Origin: Acidobacteriota bacterium
Lineage (GTDB): Bacteria > Acidobacteriota > Vicinamibacteria > Vicinamibacterales > SCN-69-37
Length of the DNA: 49,250 nt
Direction of reading: 5' to 3'
Assembly: GCA_013203475.1 (NCBI GenBank)
Contig: JABMNV010000225.1
Span: 1 to 49,250 of the forward strand
Shown one piece after another: positions 9,783 to 19,214 of this stretch. The position numbers were made by a program, and so were the translations under genes. Position 1 is the first letter of the stretch, and the number at the start of each line of letters is the position of its first letter. Under the pieces are notes generated by a model that was given only the letters and a program-made list of their open reading frames with translations, did not search any database and was not told the DNA's origin.

Positions 9783-10888
9783 TGGACTCTCACTTTCGCA
9801 AGACGTTCCTGCTGGTGCTGGTCTCCACCGTCACCATCGCTCTGATGGTTCTGCTTTGGACGTTTCTGCTGACCATCGTTGTGGCAGCGATCATGGCGGG
9901 ACTGCTGTATCCCGTCTACGTCTGGCTTGGTGCACGTCTGGGCGGGCGCACGGGATTGGCGGCCGGCCTGACCCTGCTGGCCACCTTTCTCCTCATCATC
10001 GGCCCCCTGCTCGGCATCGTCAGTCTGGTCGTGAGTCAGGCGGTCGCCGTCACCGGAAATATCCGGCCCGTTGTTGAACGATTCGTGTCGGAACCGACCT
10101 ACCTCGACGAGCAACTTCAGCGGCTGCCAGGATACGACTTGCTGGAACCACACCGAGGAGAGATCTTGCGAACGACCGGCGAGATGGTGAAGTCGGCCGG
10201 CAGTTTCCTAGTGTCGTCGTTGTCAAACACCACCAAGGGCACAGTGGCGTTTGTCTTTCACTTCTTCATCGCGCTGTATACGATGTTTTTTTTCCTGATC
10301 GACGGACCAGCACTGCTTGGCGCCGTACTCGATCACATCCCGCTTCAGCGCAACGAGAAACAACTACTGACAGAGCGGTTCATGTCAGTCACGCGCGCCA
10401 CGATCAAGGGCACGATCGTGATCGGCGTGATTCAGGGCGCCATGGCAGGCGTGGCGTTCTGGCTGGTCGGCATTCCCAACGCCGTCTTCTGGACGGTGCT
10501 GATGACGGCCTTGTCTATTCTGCCTCTGATTGGAAGCGCCCTGGTGTGGGTGCCTGCCAGCATTATCCTGTTCGCCACCGGCGCGGTGACTCAAGCCATC
10601 GTGCTGGTGCTGTTCTGCGCACTGATTGTCGGGTCGGTTGACAACGTACTGCGTCCACGCTTGGTGGGACACGACACGAAGATGCACGACTTGATGATCT
10701 TGTTCTCGACCCTGGGCGGCATTCTTGTTTTCGGGCCGATCGGGTTCATCATCGGCCCGGTGCTGGCCGGTCTGTTCGTGACGTCATGGCAGATCTTCGG
10801 CATTGCGTACCATGACCAGCTCGACGACGGCACCCCGAGAATTTTGGATGCCGGCGGCGAGGTGGCAGGATTCGAAGACGGCGACTAG
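9773..10888 (+). CDS. AI-2E/PerM-family transporter
   Basis: Multi-TM protein with GVIQGAMAGVAFWLVGIPNAVFWTVLMTALSILPLIGSALVWVPA and DNVLRPRLVG typical of the family; overlaps the corA stop. Confidence 0.88.
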   Translation: MALVDSHFRKTFLLVLVSTVTIALMVLLWTFLLTIVVAAIMAGLLYPVYVWLGARLGGRTGLAAGLTLLATFLLIIGPLLGIVSLVVSQAVAVTGNIRPVVERFVSEPTYLDEQLQRLPGYDLLEPHRGEILRTTGEMVKSAGSFLVSSLSNTTKGTVAFVFHFFIALYTMFFFLIDGPALLGAVLDHIPLQRNEKQLLTERFMSVTRATIKGTIVIGVIQGAMAGVAFWLVGIPNAVFWTVLMTALSILPLIGSALVWVPASIILFATGAVTQAIVLVLFCALIVGSVDNVLRPRLVGHDTKMHDLMILFSTLGGILVFGPIGFIIGPVLAGLFVTSWQIFGIAYHDQLDDGTPRILDAGGEVAGFEDGD

Positions 10889-12957
10889 CCGCCGCAGACG
10901 TAGGCGCGCCCACCTCTGCTGGATGCCGTCGTTGGCCACACGTTGTCGTCCGGGTCGCGGTCAGGGAAACGGCACATCGGATCGAGTGTGACTGATTCGA
11001 TCGACCGTCCACCAAAGTCCAGTACGGCTTCAAATGTTCGACGTCCATCGAACCAGACGTCCACGGGCCAGGTGACGATCGCCGTCCGTGCGTCTGTCAT
11101 CGTCGCGTTAGCCATCGCCTTGACCGCCGGACCGGTCGCGGCCAGTGTCACCTTCAACACGATCGGCGACGGCATCGCGCCGTCCTGTCGCACGAACACC
11201 TTCGTGCCTCCGGCATCAGCAGACACGCCGTCGATCCGCCCGTCGACCGATTCAGTGGTCCACAGCCAGTAGTACCAGAACCAGTTCAGGTCCTGCTTGA
11301 GCGCGGTGTTCATGAAGAAGATGTAGTCCCACGGAGACGGATGTTTGAACGCCCAGGCCTTGGTGTAGTCACTCATGGCACGTTGCACGGCTTCGTCGCC
11401 CACAATGCCGCCGAGCATCGACAACATCAGCGGCGTCTTTGAGTAGGTCTGAAAGCCGTACATCGGGCCGGCGTTGTTGGCGGCCCACATCATGGCCGCT
11501 TCGTCTTCGTTGCCGCTTGTACGCCCGTAGTTCTGCCCCGGACCATTCAGGTTCGGCGCGTCCCCTCTCCGGTCAGCACCGGACAGGATGTTCATGTACT
11601 GATTGAAGCCTTCATCCATCCACCCGTAGTAGGTCTCGTTGGCACCCACCATCATCGGCCACCACTGGTGCCCCGTCTCATGGTCGGCAGCGCCTTGGTT
11701 CGAGTTGATGACCATCGGATACTCCATGCCGGCGCTGGGGCCATCCTGCAAGGTCAATTGGGGAAACGGGTACGGCGCCCACAACTTCGAATAGAACTCG
11801 AGGGCGTGGCGCGTGATCGGTCCGGCATTGGCAAATAGCCCGGCGCGATCGGGGAGAAACACCATGTGGATCGGCACAGGCCCCTTGGTGGGAATGGTCG
11901 CGCGCGTCGCTTGCCACACGAACTTCTTCGCCGTCGCCCAGGCGAAGTCGTTCACTTTGTCTGCAACGAAATGCCATACCAGACGATCACCGGCAGCCGT
12001 GGCCTGACCCGGTCCAATCTCGTCAGGACCAACGATCGTCACCACGGCATCAGAGTCAAGCACGGTGGACAATCGCTGCCGGGCCGTTGCCGTGAGCACC
12101 TGTTCGGGGTTCTGCAACACGCCGGTTCCGCTGACGATCCACCCTGCCGGCACATCAATGCGCACATCGAACTTGCCGAAGTTGTTATAGAACTCGGCGG
12201 GTCCCAGGTAGATCTGGGTATCCCAGCCGCGCAAATCGTCGTATTTGGCGAGCCGAGGGAACCACTGTGTGGGCTGAAACAAGGTGTCGTCCCACCGCTG
12301 CGTCATGCGGTGGCCTTGGCCGGCGGAGCCCCCCGGCAACTTGGTGTGCCACGCCACTTCGAGCGTCGCCGTCGATTGTGGAGCGATTGGCGAGGCGAGC
12401 GAAATACGTGCAGCCGTCTGGTCGAGTCCTGACACCGAGAGTTGTCTGGGCGCACTGGTACCACCACGACGTCCACCACCACCACCACCACCGGCGGGCG
12501 CGTCAAGATTCACCTCGGCGCCATTGACCGCCAGACGCGTGACAATCATCCCTTCCGTGTTCTCAGCCGGCACAGACGTACCGCGCGGCACCAAGCCCCG
12601 GAAAATATTGTGATCAAGACGCATCACGATTTCGTTGAGTGCGGCCGTGCTGTTGTTGTGAATCAGGATAGTTTCAGTCCCGGTCAGGACCTGAGTGGCT
12701 GGGTCAAGGCGGGCCTGAATCGTGAAATCCGTCTCCAACTGCCAGTAGCTGGGTCCGGGACTCCCGCTCAAGTCGCGGGTGCCGGCATCAAAAGCCCGTC
12801 TAATCGCATTCGTGAGCGGCACATCGCGCCGAATCGCTCGGGGATAGCTGTTCTGCATCTGCAGCGCCGCCGCCGCCGCCTTTTGAGCCACAACCGGCGT
12901 GGAATCGACGACCATCATGCCAACGAAGAGAAGGAAAAGAAGAAGGCGAGAAGTCAT
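10885..12957 (-). CDS. M1-family zinc metallopeptidase, exported
   Basis: HETGHQWWP zinc motif with downstream Glu (WMDEGFNQYMN); signal-like N-terminus; poly-Gly stretch GGGGGGGRRGG. Confidence 0.88.
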   Translation of the reverse strand: MTSRLLLFLLFVGMMVVDSTPVVAQKAAAAALQMQNSYPRAIRRDVPLTNAIRRAFDAGTRDLSGSPGPSYWQLETDFTIQARLDPATQVLTGTETILIHNNSTAALNEIVMRLDHNIFRGLVPRGTSVPAENTEGMIVTRLAVNGAEVNLDAPAGGGGGGGRRGGTSAPRQLSVSGLDQTAARISLASPIAPQSTATLEVAWHTKLPGGSAGQGHRMTQRWDDTLFQPTQWFPRLAKYDDLRGWDTQIYLGPAEFYNNFGKFDVRIDVPAGWIVSGTGVLQNPEQVLTATARQRLSTVLDSDAVVTIVGPDEIGPGQATAAGDRLVWHFVADKVNDFAWATAKKFVWQATRATIPTKGPVPIHMVFLPDRAGLFANAGPITRHALEFYSKLWAPYPFPQLTLQDGPSAGMEYPMVINSNQGAADHETGHQWWPMMVGANETYYGWMDEGFNQYMNILSGADRRGDAPNLNGPGQNYGRTSGNEDEAAMMWAANNAGPMYGFQTYSKTPLMLSMLGGIVGDEAVQRAMSDYTKAWAFKHPSPWDYIFFMNTALKQDLNWFWYYWLWTTESVDGRIDGVSADAGGTKVFVRQDGAMPSPIVLKVTLAATGPAVKAMANATMTDARTAIVTWPVDVWFDGRRTFEAVLDFGGRSIESVTLDPMCRFPDRDPDDNVWPTTASSRGGRAYVCGG

Positions 12958-12997
12958 GGATGGATTCTAGACATTTATCGGCTAGTATCCCACCACC

Positions 12998-13888
12998 ATG
13001 CTCACACCCCTTCTTGGACTTCAAACGGCCCTGGCAGCGCTGACGGCAACCTACATCTTCTCGTGGTGGCGGGGTGCGGCGTCCGCGGCGCCTGTCAGTG
13101 GCGGAGCGGCAGAGGCACTTGATCGCGGCGCCCCATCGGCAGTGCAACTAATCACGGGTGCCGTCACCAACTTCTTCGACACGCTCGGCATCGGGTCGTT
13201 CGCGCCGACGACGGCCGTCTTCAAGTTCCTGAAGATGGTGCCCGACCGACTGATGCCAGGCACACTCAACGTCGGACACACACTGCCCGCCATTGCGCAG
13301 GCGTTTATTTACACGCTGGTCATCGAAGTGGATCCCCTCACCCTGATTCTGATGATCGCAGCGGCGGTCGCCGGGTCTTGGATCGGCGCCGGCATTGTGG
13401 CCGGCTGGCCGAAACGCTACATCCAGATCGGCATGGGCCTGGCGTTGCTCGTCGCCGGGGCGCTCTTTGCCTGGAGCAATCTCGGTGGTGGAGCCACAGA
13501 CGTCGGTACGCTCGGCCTGCAGGGCACCAGACTCGCGCTGGGCATGGTGGGCAATTTTGTCCTCGGCGCCCTGATGTCGCTCGGGATTGGGCTCTATGCG
13601 CCCTGCATGATCCTGGTCGGACTCCTGGGCATGAACGCGTCCGCCGCGTTCCCCATCATGATGGGTTCGTGCGCGTTCCTCATGCCCATCGGGAGCACGC
13701 GGTTTGTCCTGAAGCAGGCGTATTCGCTCAAGCCGGCCCTCGGCCTCACGCTGGGCGGCATCCCTGCCGTGCTCGTGGCCGCCTTCATCGTCAAATCGAT
13801 GGATGTCACGACGATGAAGTGGTTGGTGGTGGTCGTCGTGGTCATTGCCGCCGCCATGATGTTGCGAAGCGCGGCGAAGAACGAATAG
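12998..13888 (+). CDS. TSUP (TauE/SafE) family membrane permease
   Basis: Multi-TM; two-part repeat-like architecture (TNFFDTLGIGSFAPTTAVFK..., GNFVLGALMSLGIGLYAPCMILVGLLGMN). Confidence 0.8.
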   Translation: MLTPLLGLQTALAALTATYIFSWWRGAASAAPVSGGAAEALDRGAPSAVQLITGAVTNFFDTLGIGSFAPTTAVFKFLKMVPDRLMPGTLNVGHTLPAIAQAFIYTLVIEVDPLTLILMIAAAVAGSWIGAGIVAGWPKRYIQIGMGLALLVAGALFAWSNLGGGATDVGTLGLQGTRLALGMVGNFVLGALMSLGIGLYAPCMILVGLLGMNASAAFPIMMGSCAFLMPIGSTRFVLKQAYSLKPALGLTLGGIPAVLVAAFIVKSMDVTTMKWLVVVVVVIAAAMMLRSAAKNE

Positions 13889-13904
13889 ACACTACACTGG
13901 GGCC

Positions 13905-15791
13905 ATGACGCCCTCAGCCCTGAAACGTTCAGCCCTCGTCATCTGTTGCGCGGTCGCGGCAGCGACTGGGTGTGGCGGTGAAAGCGAGCCCCCCATGCAC
14001 AGTGTCTCTGCCGACGCCTCATCGTACGCAAACGTCTCCGCGTTTGTCACGACCCACCTGACGCTGGACCTGACGGCCAACTTTGAACAGGAAACGCTGG
14101 CTGGCACCGCGGAGTTGACAGTTGACCGCCGCGACCCGGCGGCGACTGAGCTTGTGCTCGACACCAGAGATCTGACGATTCAGAACGCCGAGGCGGCGAT
14201 GGCAACCGGCGATTGGGTGCCGACGTCGTTCACATTGGACGCCGCTACGCCCGCATTCGGCAGCGCGCTTCGCATTGTGATGCCCCCTGGCGCTGACCGC
14301 GTCCGCGTGACATATGCCACGTCGCCCGCTGCACGCGGCTTGCAATGGCTGTCCCCATCGCAGACGGCAGGGCGAGAGCAGCCATTCCTGTTCACGCAGG
14401 CTCAGGCCATTCAGGCGCGGTCGTTCATTCCGTTGCAGGACTTGCCAGGTGTCCGGATCACCTACGACGCGACCATTCGCACGCCGAAGGCACTGGTCGC
14501 TGTGATGGCGGCAGAGATGACTCCGGGCGGTGAAGGCACCGGAGTGTTCACCTTCAAGATGCCGCAGCCGATTCCGTCGTATCTCATCGCGCTGGCCATC
14601 GGCGATCTCGCATTCACGCCCATGGGCACTCGCACGGGCGTCTGGGCCGAGCCCTCAATGGTCGAGGCAGCGGCCAGGGAGTTTGAAGATACCGAGCAAA
14701 TGATTGCGGCGACGGAAGGCTTGTATGGTCCGTACCGGTGGGGCCGGTACGACCTGCTGGTCTTGCCGCCGTCGTTTCCCTTTGGCGGCATGGAAAACCC
14801 GCGACTGACGTTTGCGACCCCCACCGTCATCGCCGGCGACAAGTCTCTGGTCTCGTTGGTAGCCCACGAGTTGGCACACTCGTGGTCAGGCAATCTGGTG
14901 ACCAATGCCACGTGGCCTGACTTCTGGCTCAACGAAGGATTCACGACGTACCTCGAACGTCGCATCATCGAAGCCGTGTACGGCAAGGCCCGGGCCGACA
15001 TGGAGGCCATGATCGGTGTCAGTGATCTCGAAGACTCACGGTCGACAATCGAAATCGCCCAGGACAAGACGTTGCTTCCCGACATGACCGGACGGGACCC
15101 AGATGACGCGTATTCCACGGTGCCGTATGAGCAGGGCGCGTTGTTCCTGGCGTTCCTGGAAGCGAAATTCGGACGGGACACATTTGATGCGTTCCTCCGA
15201 CTCTGGTTCGACACCCACGCGTTCCGCGGTGCGACCACGGACGACTTTCTCACGTTCCTCCGAACTGAACTCATGGACCAGTCTCCCGGCGTCGTCACCG
15301 AGGCTCAGGTTCAGGAGTGGCTGCACACCGAAGGGATCCCGAGCTTTGCCGTACTGCCGCAGTCGGACGCGTTCGTGAAGGTCGAGCAGGCACGTGACGC
15401 CTTTGTTACCGGCGGCTCGGCGCAGACGTTGGCCCAAGCCTCCAGGGCCTGGTCGACGCACGAGTGGATGCACTTTGTCGACGCCCTGCCTCGCGACCTG
15501 TCGCTGGATCACATGCGCGCACTGGACGACCAGGTCGGCTTCACGAAGTCAACCAACTCGGAAATCGCCCATGTCTGGTTCCGCCTCGCGATCGCCGCGA
15601 ACTACGCCGCCGCCGACTCGGAAATGGAGGCGTACATGATCCGGATCGGACGCCGAAAGCTCATCCTGCCGCTCTATCGGGACTTGGCGGCGACGCCTGC
15701 GGGCAAAATCCGCGCAGCCACCATCTTCGCGAAAGCAAGAGACGGCTATCACCCAATGGCCGTCACAAGTGTGGCAGACATTGTGAGATAG
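13905..15791 (+). CDS. M1-family metallopeptidase lipoprotein
   Basis: Lipobox-like AATGCGGES; GGMENPRLTF (GxMEN), HELAHSWSGN, LNEGFTTYLERR motifs. Confidence 0.93.
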   Translation: MTPSALKRSALVICCAVAAATGCGGESEPPMHSVSADASSYANVSAFVTTHLTLDLTANFEQETLAGTAELTVDRRDPAATELVLDTRDLTIQNAEAAMATGDWVPTSFTLDAATPAFGSALRIVMPPGADRVRVTYATSPAARGLQWLSPSQTAGREQPFLFTQAQAIQARSFIPLQDLPGVRITYDATIRTPKALVAVMAAEMTPGGEGTGVFTFKMPQPIPSYLIALAIGDLAFTPMGTRTGVWAEPSMVEAAAREFEDTEQMIAATEGLYGPYRWGRYDLLVLPPSFPFGGMENPRLTFATPTVIAGDKSLVSLVAHELAHSWSGNLVTNATWPDFWLNEGFTTYLERRIIEAVYGKARADMEAMIGVSDLEDSRSTIEIAQDKTLLPDMTGRDPDDAYSTVPYEQGALFLAFLEAKFGRDTFDAFLRLWFDTHAFRGATTDDFLTFLRTELMDQSPGVVTEAQVQEWLHTEGIPSFAVLPQSDAFVKVEQARDAFVTGGSAQTLAQASRAWSTHEWMHFVDALPRDLSLDHMRALDDQVGFTKSTNSEIAHVWFRLAIAANYAAADSEMEAYMIRIGRRKLILPLYRDLAATPAGKIRAATIFAKARDGYHPMAVTSVADIVR

Positions 15792-15968
15792 GCTGCACGA
15801 GGGGACATCACCCGAGTCCGGGCGACGCGTACGGCGATGGCACGTCGCTCGTCACCCGCAGCAACCGGCCGTCATCAACTTGACCTCGGCACCCGATCAT
15901 GAAGAATAGGGGCTGCGATCGCACCGTGGGCAAGCGGTCCCGGGGCGACGAATGAGGGAGGCCCCACC

Positions 15969-17204
15969 ATGGCAGTGATTCGAAGTTTAGAAGGCGGCGA
16001 CATCAACGTTGACGACATAAGCACTCAGAAACTTGGCGCGAGCCTCGAGGGAGCACTGCTCTTTCCAGACGATGCCGGGTTTGACGAAGCGCGAACGGTC
16101 TGGAACGGCATGGTGGATCGCCGTCCCGCCCTGGTGGCCCGTTGCGTCTCCTCGGCTGACGTGGTGAAGGCCGTCACCTTCGCGCGCCAACACGGCACGC
16201 TGGTCTCCATCCGCGGTGCCGGTCACCACATTGCCGGCAATTCAGTGGCGGATGGTGGTTTTTTGATTGACCTTTCCTCGATGCGCGATGTCAAGCTCGA
16301 CTCCCACACAGGCGTCGTCACGGCGTCAGGCGACGTACTGACCGCCAGCGCGACCAAGAACCCGGATCTCTTCTGGGCCCTGCGCGGAGGCGGCGGCAAC
16401 TTCGGTGTGGTGACCAGCTTTCGCTTTCAGGCCCACCGCGTGGGCCCCGATGTCTTGGCAGGATTGATCGTGCACCCTGTCTCGGCGGCTCGGGAAGCGC
16501 TCGCCTTCTATCGCGACTTCACTGCGGCGGCGCCGGACGAACTCACGGTCTGGATGGTGCTGCGGAAGGCGCCGCCATTGCCGTTCCTGCCTGCCGACGT
16601 GCACGGCAAGGAGGTTGTCATCTTCGCACTGGCGTATTGCGGAGCCCCGGCCGAGGGTCAGCAGGCCATTGCGCCCCTGCAGGCGTTCGGCGTGCCGGTT
16701 GGCGCGCACATCGGCGTCCAGCCGTTCGCCGCCTGGCAACAGGCGTTCGATCCGCTGCTCACGCCCGGTGCTCGCAACTACTGGAAATCACATAACTTCA
16801 CGGCGGTCGATGACGGCCTCCTCGATCAGTTGATTGCGGCCGTCGGTGCACTGCCGTCAGACGACACTGAGATCTTCGTGGCCCACCTCGGTGGCGCCCA
16901 GGGACGCATCGCTGGCGACGCCACAGCGTATCCTCACCGGGACACCCGTTACGTCATGAACATCCACACGCGGTGGGACGCGGCCGACGACGACAACCGA
17001 TGTATCGCCTGGGCGCGCGCACAGTTCGCGGCGACGGCTCCGTTCGCGACTGGTGGCTCCTACAGCAACTTCATGCCGGACGATGGTGAAGATCCCGTGG
17101 CCGCGGCGTACGGCGCGAATGCCGGGCGTCTTGCTGAGATCAAGGCACAGTTCGATCCCGGCAACTTGTTCCGCATGAATCACAACGTACGGCCGCGCGG
17201 CTGA
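15969..17204 (+). CDS. FAD-binding (BBE-type) oxidoreductase with apparent in-frame internal deletion
   Basis: SIRGAGHHIAGNSVADGGFLIDLSSM then directly TASGDVLTASATKNPDLFWALRGGGGNFGVVTSF; C-terminal FDPGNLFRMNHNVRP. The usual intervening PGGV..TGxAGLTLGGGxGWL segment is missing. Confidence 0.85.
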   Translation: MAVIRSLEGGDINVDDISTQKLGASLEGALLFPDDAGFDEARTVWNGMVDRRPALVARCVSSADVVKAVTFARQHGTLVSIRGAGHHIAGNSVADGGFLIDLSSMRDVKLDSHTGVVTASGDVLTASATKNPDLFWALRGGGGNFGVVTSFRFQAHRVGPDVLAGLIVHPVSAAREALAFYRDFTAAAPDELTVWMVLRKAPPLPFLPADVHGKEVVIFALAYCGAPAEGQQAIAPLQAFGVPVGAHIGVQPFAAWQQAFDPLLTPGARNYWKSHNFTAVDDGLLDQLIAAVGALPSDDTEIFVAHLGGAQGRIAGDATAYPHRDTRYVMNIHTRWDAADDDNRCIAWARAQFAATAPFATGGSYSNFMPDDGEDPVAAAYGANAGRLAEIKAQFDPGNLFRMNHNVRPRG

Positions 17205-17225
17205 CGTCGGCCAGGCGAAGACGCT

Positions 17226-18299
17226 GTGACCACCATCATCCCGGCACCGACGGGCTCGGGACGCGTCTACTTCGTCGACGCGCTTCGCCTCATCGCCTCG
17301 TTTCAAATGATCAATGGGCACACGCTGGATGCAGTGATGTTGATGTCCATTCGAGGGGGCGCATTCTATGGTGACTACCTCTGGTTCCGCGGACTCGTAT
17401 CCGTGGCGTTCCTCGTGGTCGCCGGCATTGCGTTTCATCTTTCAACCTTGTGCCGATTCGACAAGCACAAGGCGGACCAGGCGGCGGTCCGGCATCGATT
17501 CACACGCGCCGGACTCATCATTCTTGTGGGCTACTTCCTGCGAATCCCATGGGGGCTCTTCGGCAGCAACGCGGCAGGGTCGCTCGATCGGGCACAACAG
17601 ACCGATATCCTGCATTGCATCGGCATGACACTGCTCATGCTGGAAGGCATCACCCTCTTGAGCCGAAGGCCATCGCAAGTACAAAGACTGGCCGTGATCG
17701 GAATGTTCGTCTTCCTGCTTGCCGCCCCGTGGGCCGACACCCTCATCCAGGACGGGCAGGCTCACTTTGTCTTGAACTGGTTTTCCCACCAAGGTGGCTC
17801 ACTGTTCCCCCTCTTCCCCTGGTCTGGCTTCGTCTTCGCCGGTGTCGTCATCGGCACTGTCGCATTCCCGATGGGCGGGCATACCAGCTTCAGGCGAATC
17901 ATCGCTGCCCTGGTCTTGCTGAGCTTGGCATCGTTCGCGGTCACGTTCCTGGACGGGTCCCTGGGCGCTCGTCTGTTCGACACCGCCCGCCATCATGCGT
18001 CAACCAACCCACTCTTTTCGTTCGAGAAGCTCTCGGCCGTCCTGGCATTTCTGACGGTGCTGGCCGTGCTGTGCAGGCCGATGGTAAGGCTTCCGCGCGT
18101 TCTCGCGACCTTGTCACGGGAGACGTTGGCCATCTACGCCATTCACTTGATGCTGCTCTACTACCCAGGGGTAGCCATCGCGCGACGATTCGACCACAGC
18201 CTGGACCTGGCCGGGTCCTTCACGGCCTCGCTCTTCATGCTGCCCACAACGATCGTCCTGACGCTACTCTGGCACCGGTTCAAGGTCGGTCGGTCCTGA
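17226..18299 (+). CDS. multi-TM acyltransferase-like protein (heparan-alpha-glucosaminide N-acetyltransferase / OpgC-like)
   Basis: VYFVDALRLIASFQMINGHTLDAVM N-terminus and about 10 hydrophobic segments. Confidence 0.65.
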   Translation: MTTIIPAPTGSGRVYFVDALRLIASFQMINGHTLDAVMLMSIRGGAFYGDYLWFRGLVSVAFLVVAGIAFHLSTLCRFDKHKADQAAVRHRFTRAGLIILVGYFLRIPWGLFGSNAAGSLDRAQQTDILHCIGMTLLMLEGITLLSRRPSQVQRLAVIGMFVFLLAAPWADTLIQDGQAHFVLNWFSHQGGSLFPLFPWSGFVFAGVVIGTVAFPMGGHTSFRRIIAALVLLSLASFAVTFLDGSLGARLFDTARHHASTNPLFSFEKLSAVLAFLTVLAVLCRPMVRLPRVLATLSRETLAIYAIHLMLLYYPGVAIARRFDHSLDLAGSFTASLFMLPTTIVLTLLWHRFKVGRS

Positions 18300-18324
18300 G
18301 GTCCTGGGGTCCTGAGGGTCTTGG
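18292..18324. repeat. short tandem octamer GGTCCTG(A/G) x3 plus degenerate fourth unit
   Basis: ggtcctga ggtcctgg ggtcctga gggtcttgg read directly; spans the stop codon of the upstream gene. Confidence 0.7.
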
Positions 18325-18342
18325 ACCCCCGGCCCCCCTGGA

Positions 18343-19164
18343 CTACTTGGTTCTAATCTCGTACACCCTCGGCCACTGCTTGCCCGTCACGAAGATGCGC
18401 TTGGTGCTCGGGTCGTAGGCAATGCCATTGAGGACGTCAGCGGGAGGCATCCGGCGGGACAGGGGCCACAGCAGGGAGAGGTCCACCCACGCGTTCACGT
18501 TCCCCGTTGCCGGGTTGATGCGGGCGATGCGATCGGTCTGCCAGACGTTGGCCCAAATCTCGCCCTCAATCCATTCCAGCTCGTTCAGATCGCGAATGGG
18601 CCGACCAGCATCAGACACGTTGATGGTCTTGGTCACGGCGTAGGTTTCGGGGTTGAGAAAAAACAGCTGGGCCGATCCATCACTCATCACCAATCCGCCC
18701 TTGGCGTCGTAGGTGATGCCCCACCCTTCGGTCGGGTACTTGAACGTCCCTTTCGGCGCAAACGTCTTCCGGTCGTAGACGAACCCAATGTTGTGCTGCC
18801 ACGTCAGTTGCACCAGCACGTCGCCAACCAACGCCAGGCCTTCTGCGAAGTACTGTGAGTCGACCGCCCGACGCTGCAGCACCTTCCCGGTGGCGATCTC
18901 AACACGGCGCAACGACGACTGACCATTGAGGCCCGTGCTCTCCAGGAACTCGCCATCGGCATAGACCAGCCCCTGCGTGAACGCCGACGGGTCGTGCGGG
19001 AACGACTGCACGACGGTGAAACTCTGGATCGGCGCACCGGCTTGCTGTGGGAACCGTGCGGCCGGCGCTGCGCCGGAGCCAGCCCCCCACACGATGCCGA
19101 GAAACACGATGCCGAAAGACGCAACCGTGCCAACAAGAGTTCGAGCGATGACCTGTCGGTTCAT
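18343..19164 (-). CDS. glutaminyl-peptide cyclotransferase (plant/bacterial beta-propeller type)
   Basis: SFPHDPSAFTQGLVYADGEFLESTGLNGQSSLRRVEIATGKVLQ...YFAEGLALVGDVLVQLTWQ...LNELEWIEGEIWANVWQTDRIARI...LNGIAYDPSTKRIFVTGKQWPRVYEI. Confidence 0.93.
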   Translation of the reverse strand: MNRQVIARTLVGTVASFGIVFLGIVWGAGSGAAPAARFPQQAGAPIQSFTVVQSFPHDPSAFTQGLVYADGEFLESTGLNGQSSLRRVEIATGKVLQRRAVDSQYFAEGLALVGDVLVQLTWQHNIGFVYDRKTFAPKGTFKYPTEGWGITYDAKGGLVMSDGSAQLFFLNPETYAVTKTINVSDAGRPIRDLNELEWIEGEIWANVWQTDRIARINPATGNVNAWVDLSLLWPLSRRMPPADVLNGIAYDPSTKRIFVTGKQWPRVYEIRTK

Positions 19165-19214
19165 GGCTGCCAGCATCGCACATCTGCCGGGCGACTCACC
19201 ACCAGGTGGGCCCG

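Noticed and set aside
12465-12495. CCA/CCG-rich trinucleotide tract as an intergenic repeat
   Set aside because: Lies inside the minus-strand M1 peptidase and encodes a poly-Gly linker.
14462-15298. 278-aa minus-strand ORF inside the M1 peptidase
   Set aside because: Antisense to zinc-motif coding sequence; Ser/Arg-rich shadow translation.
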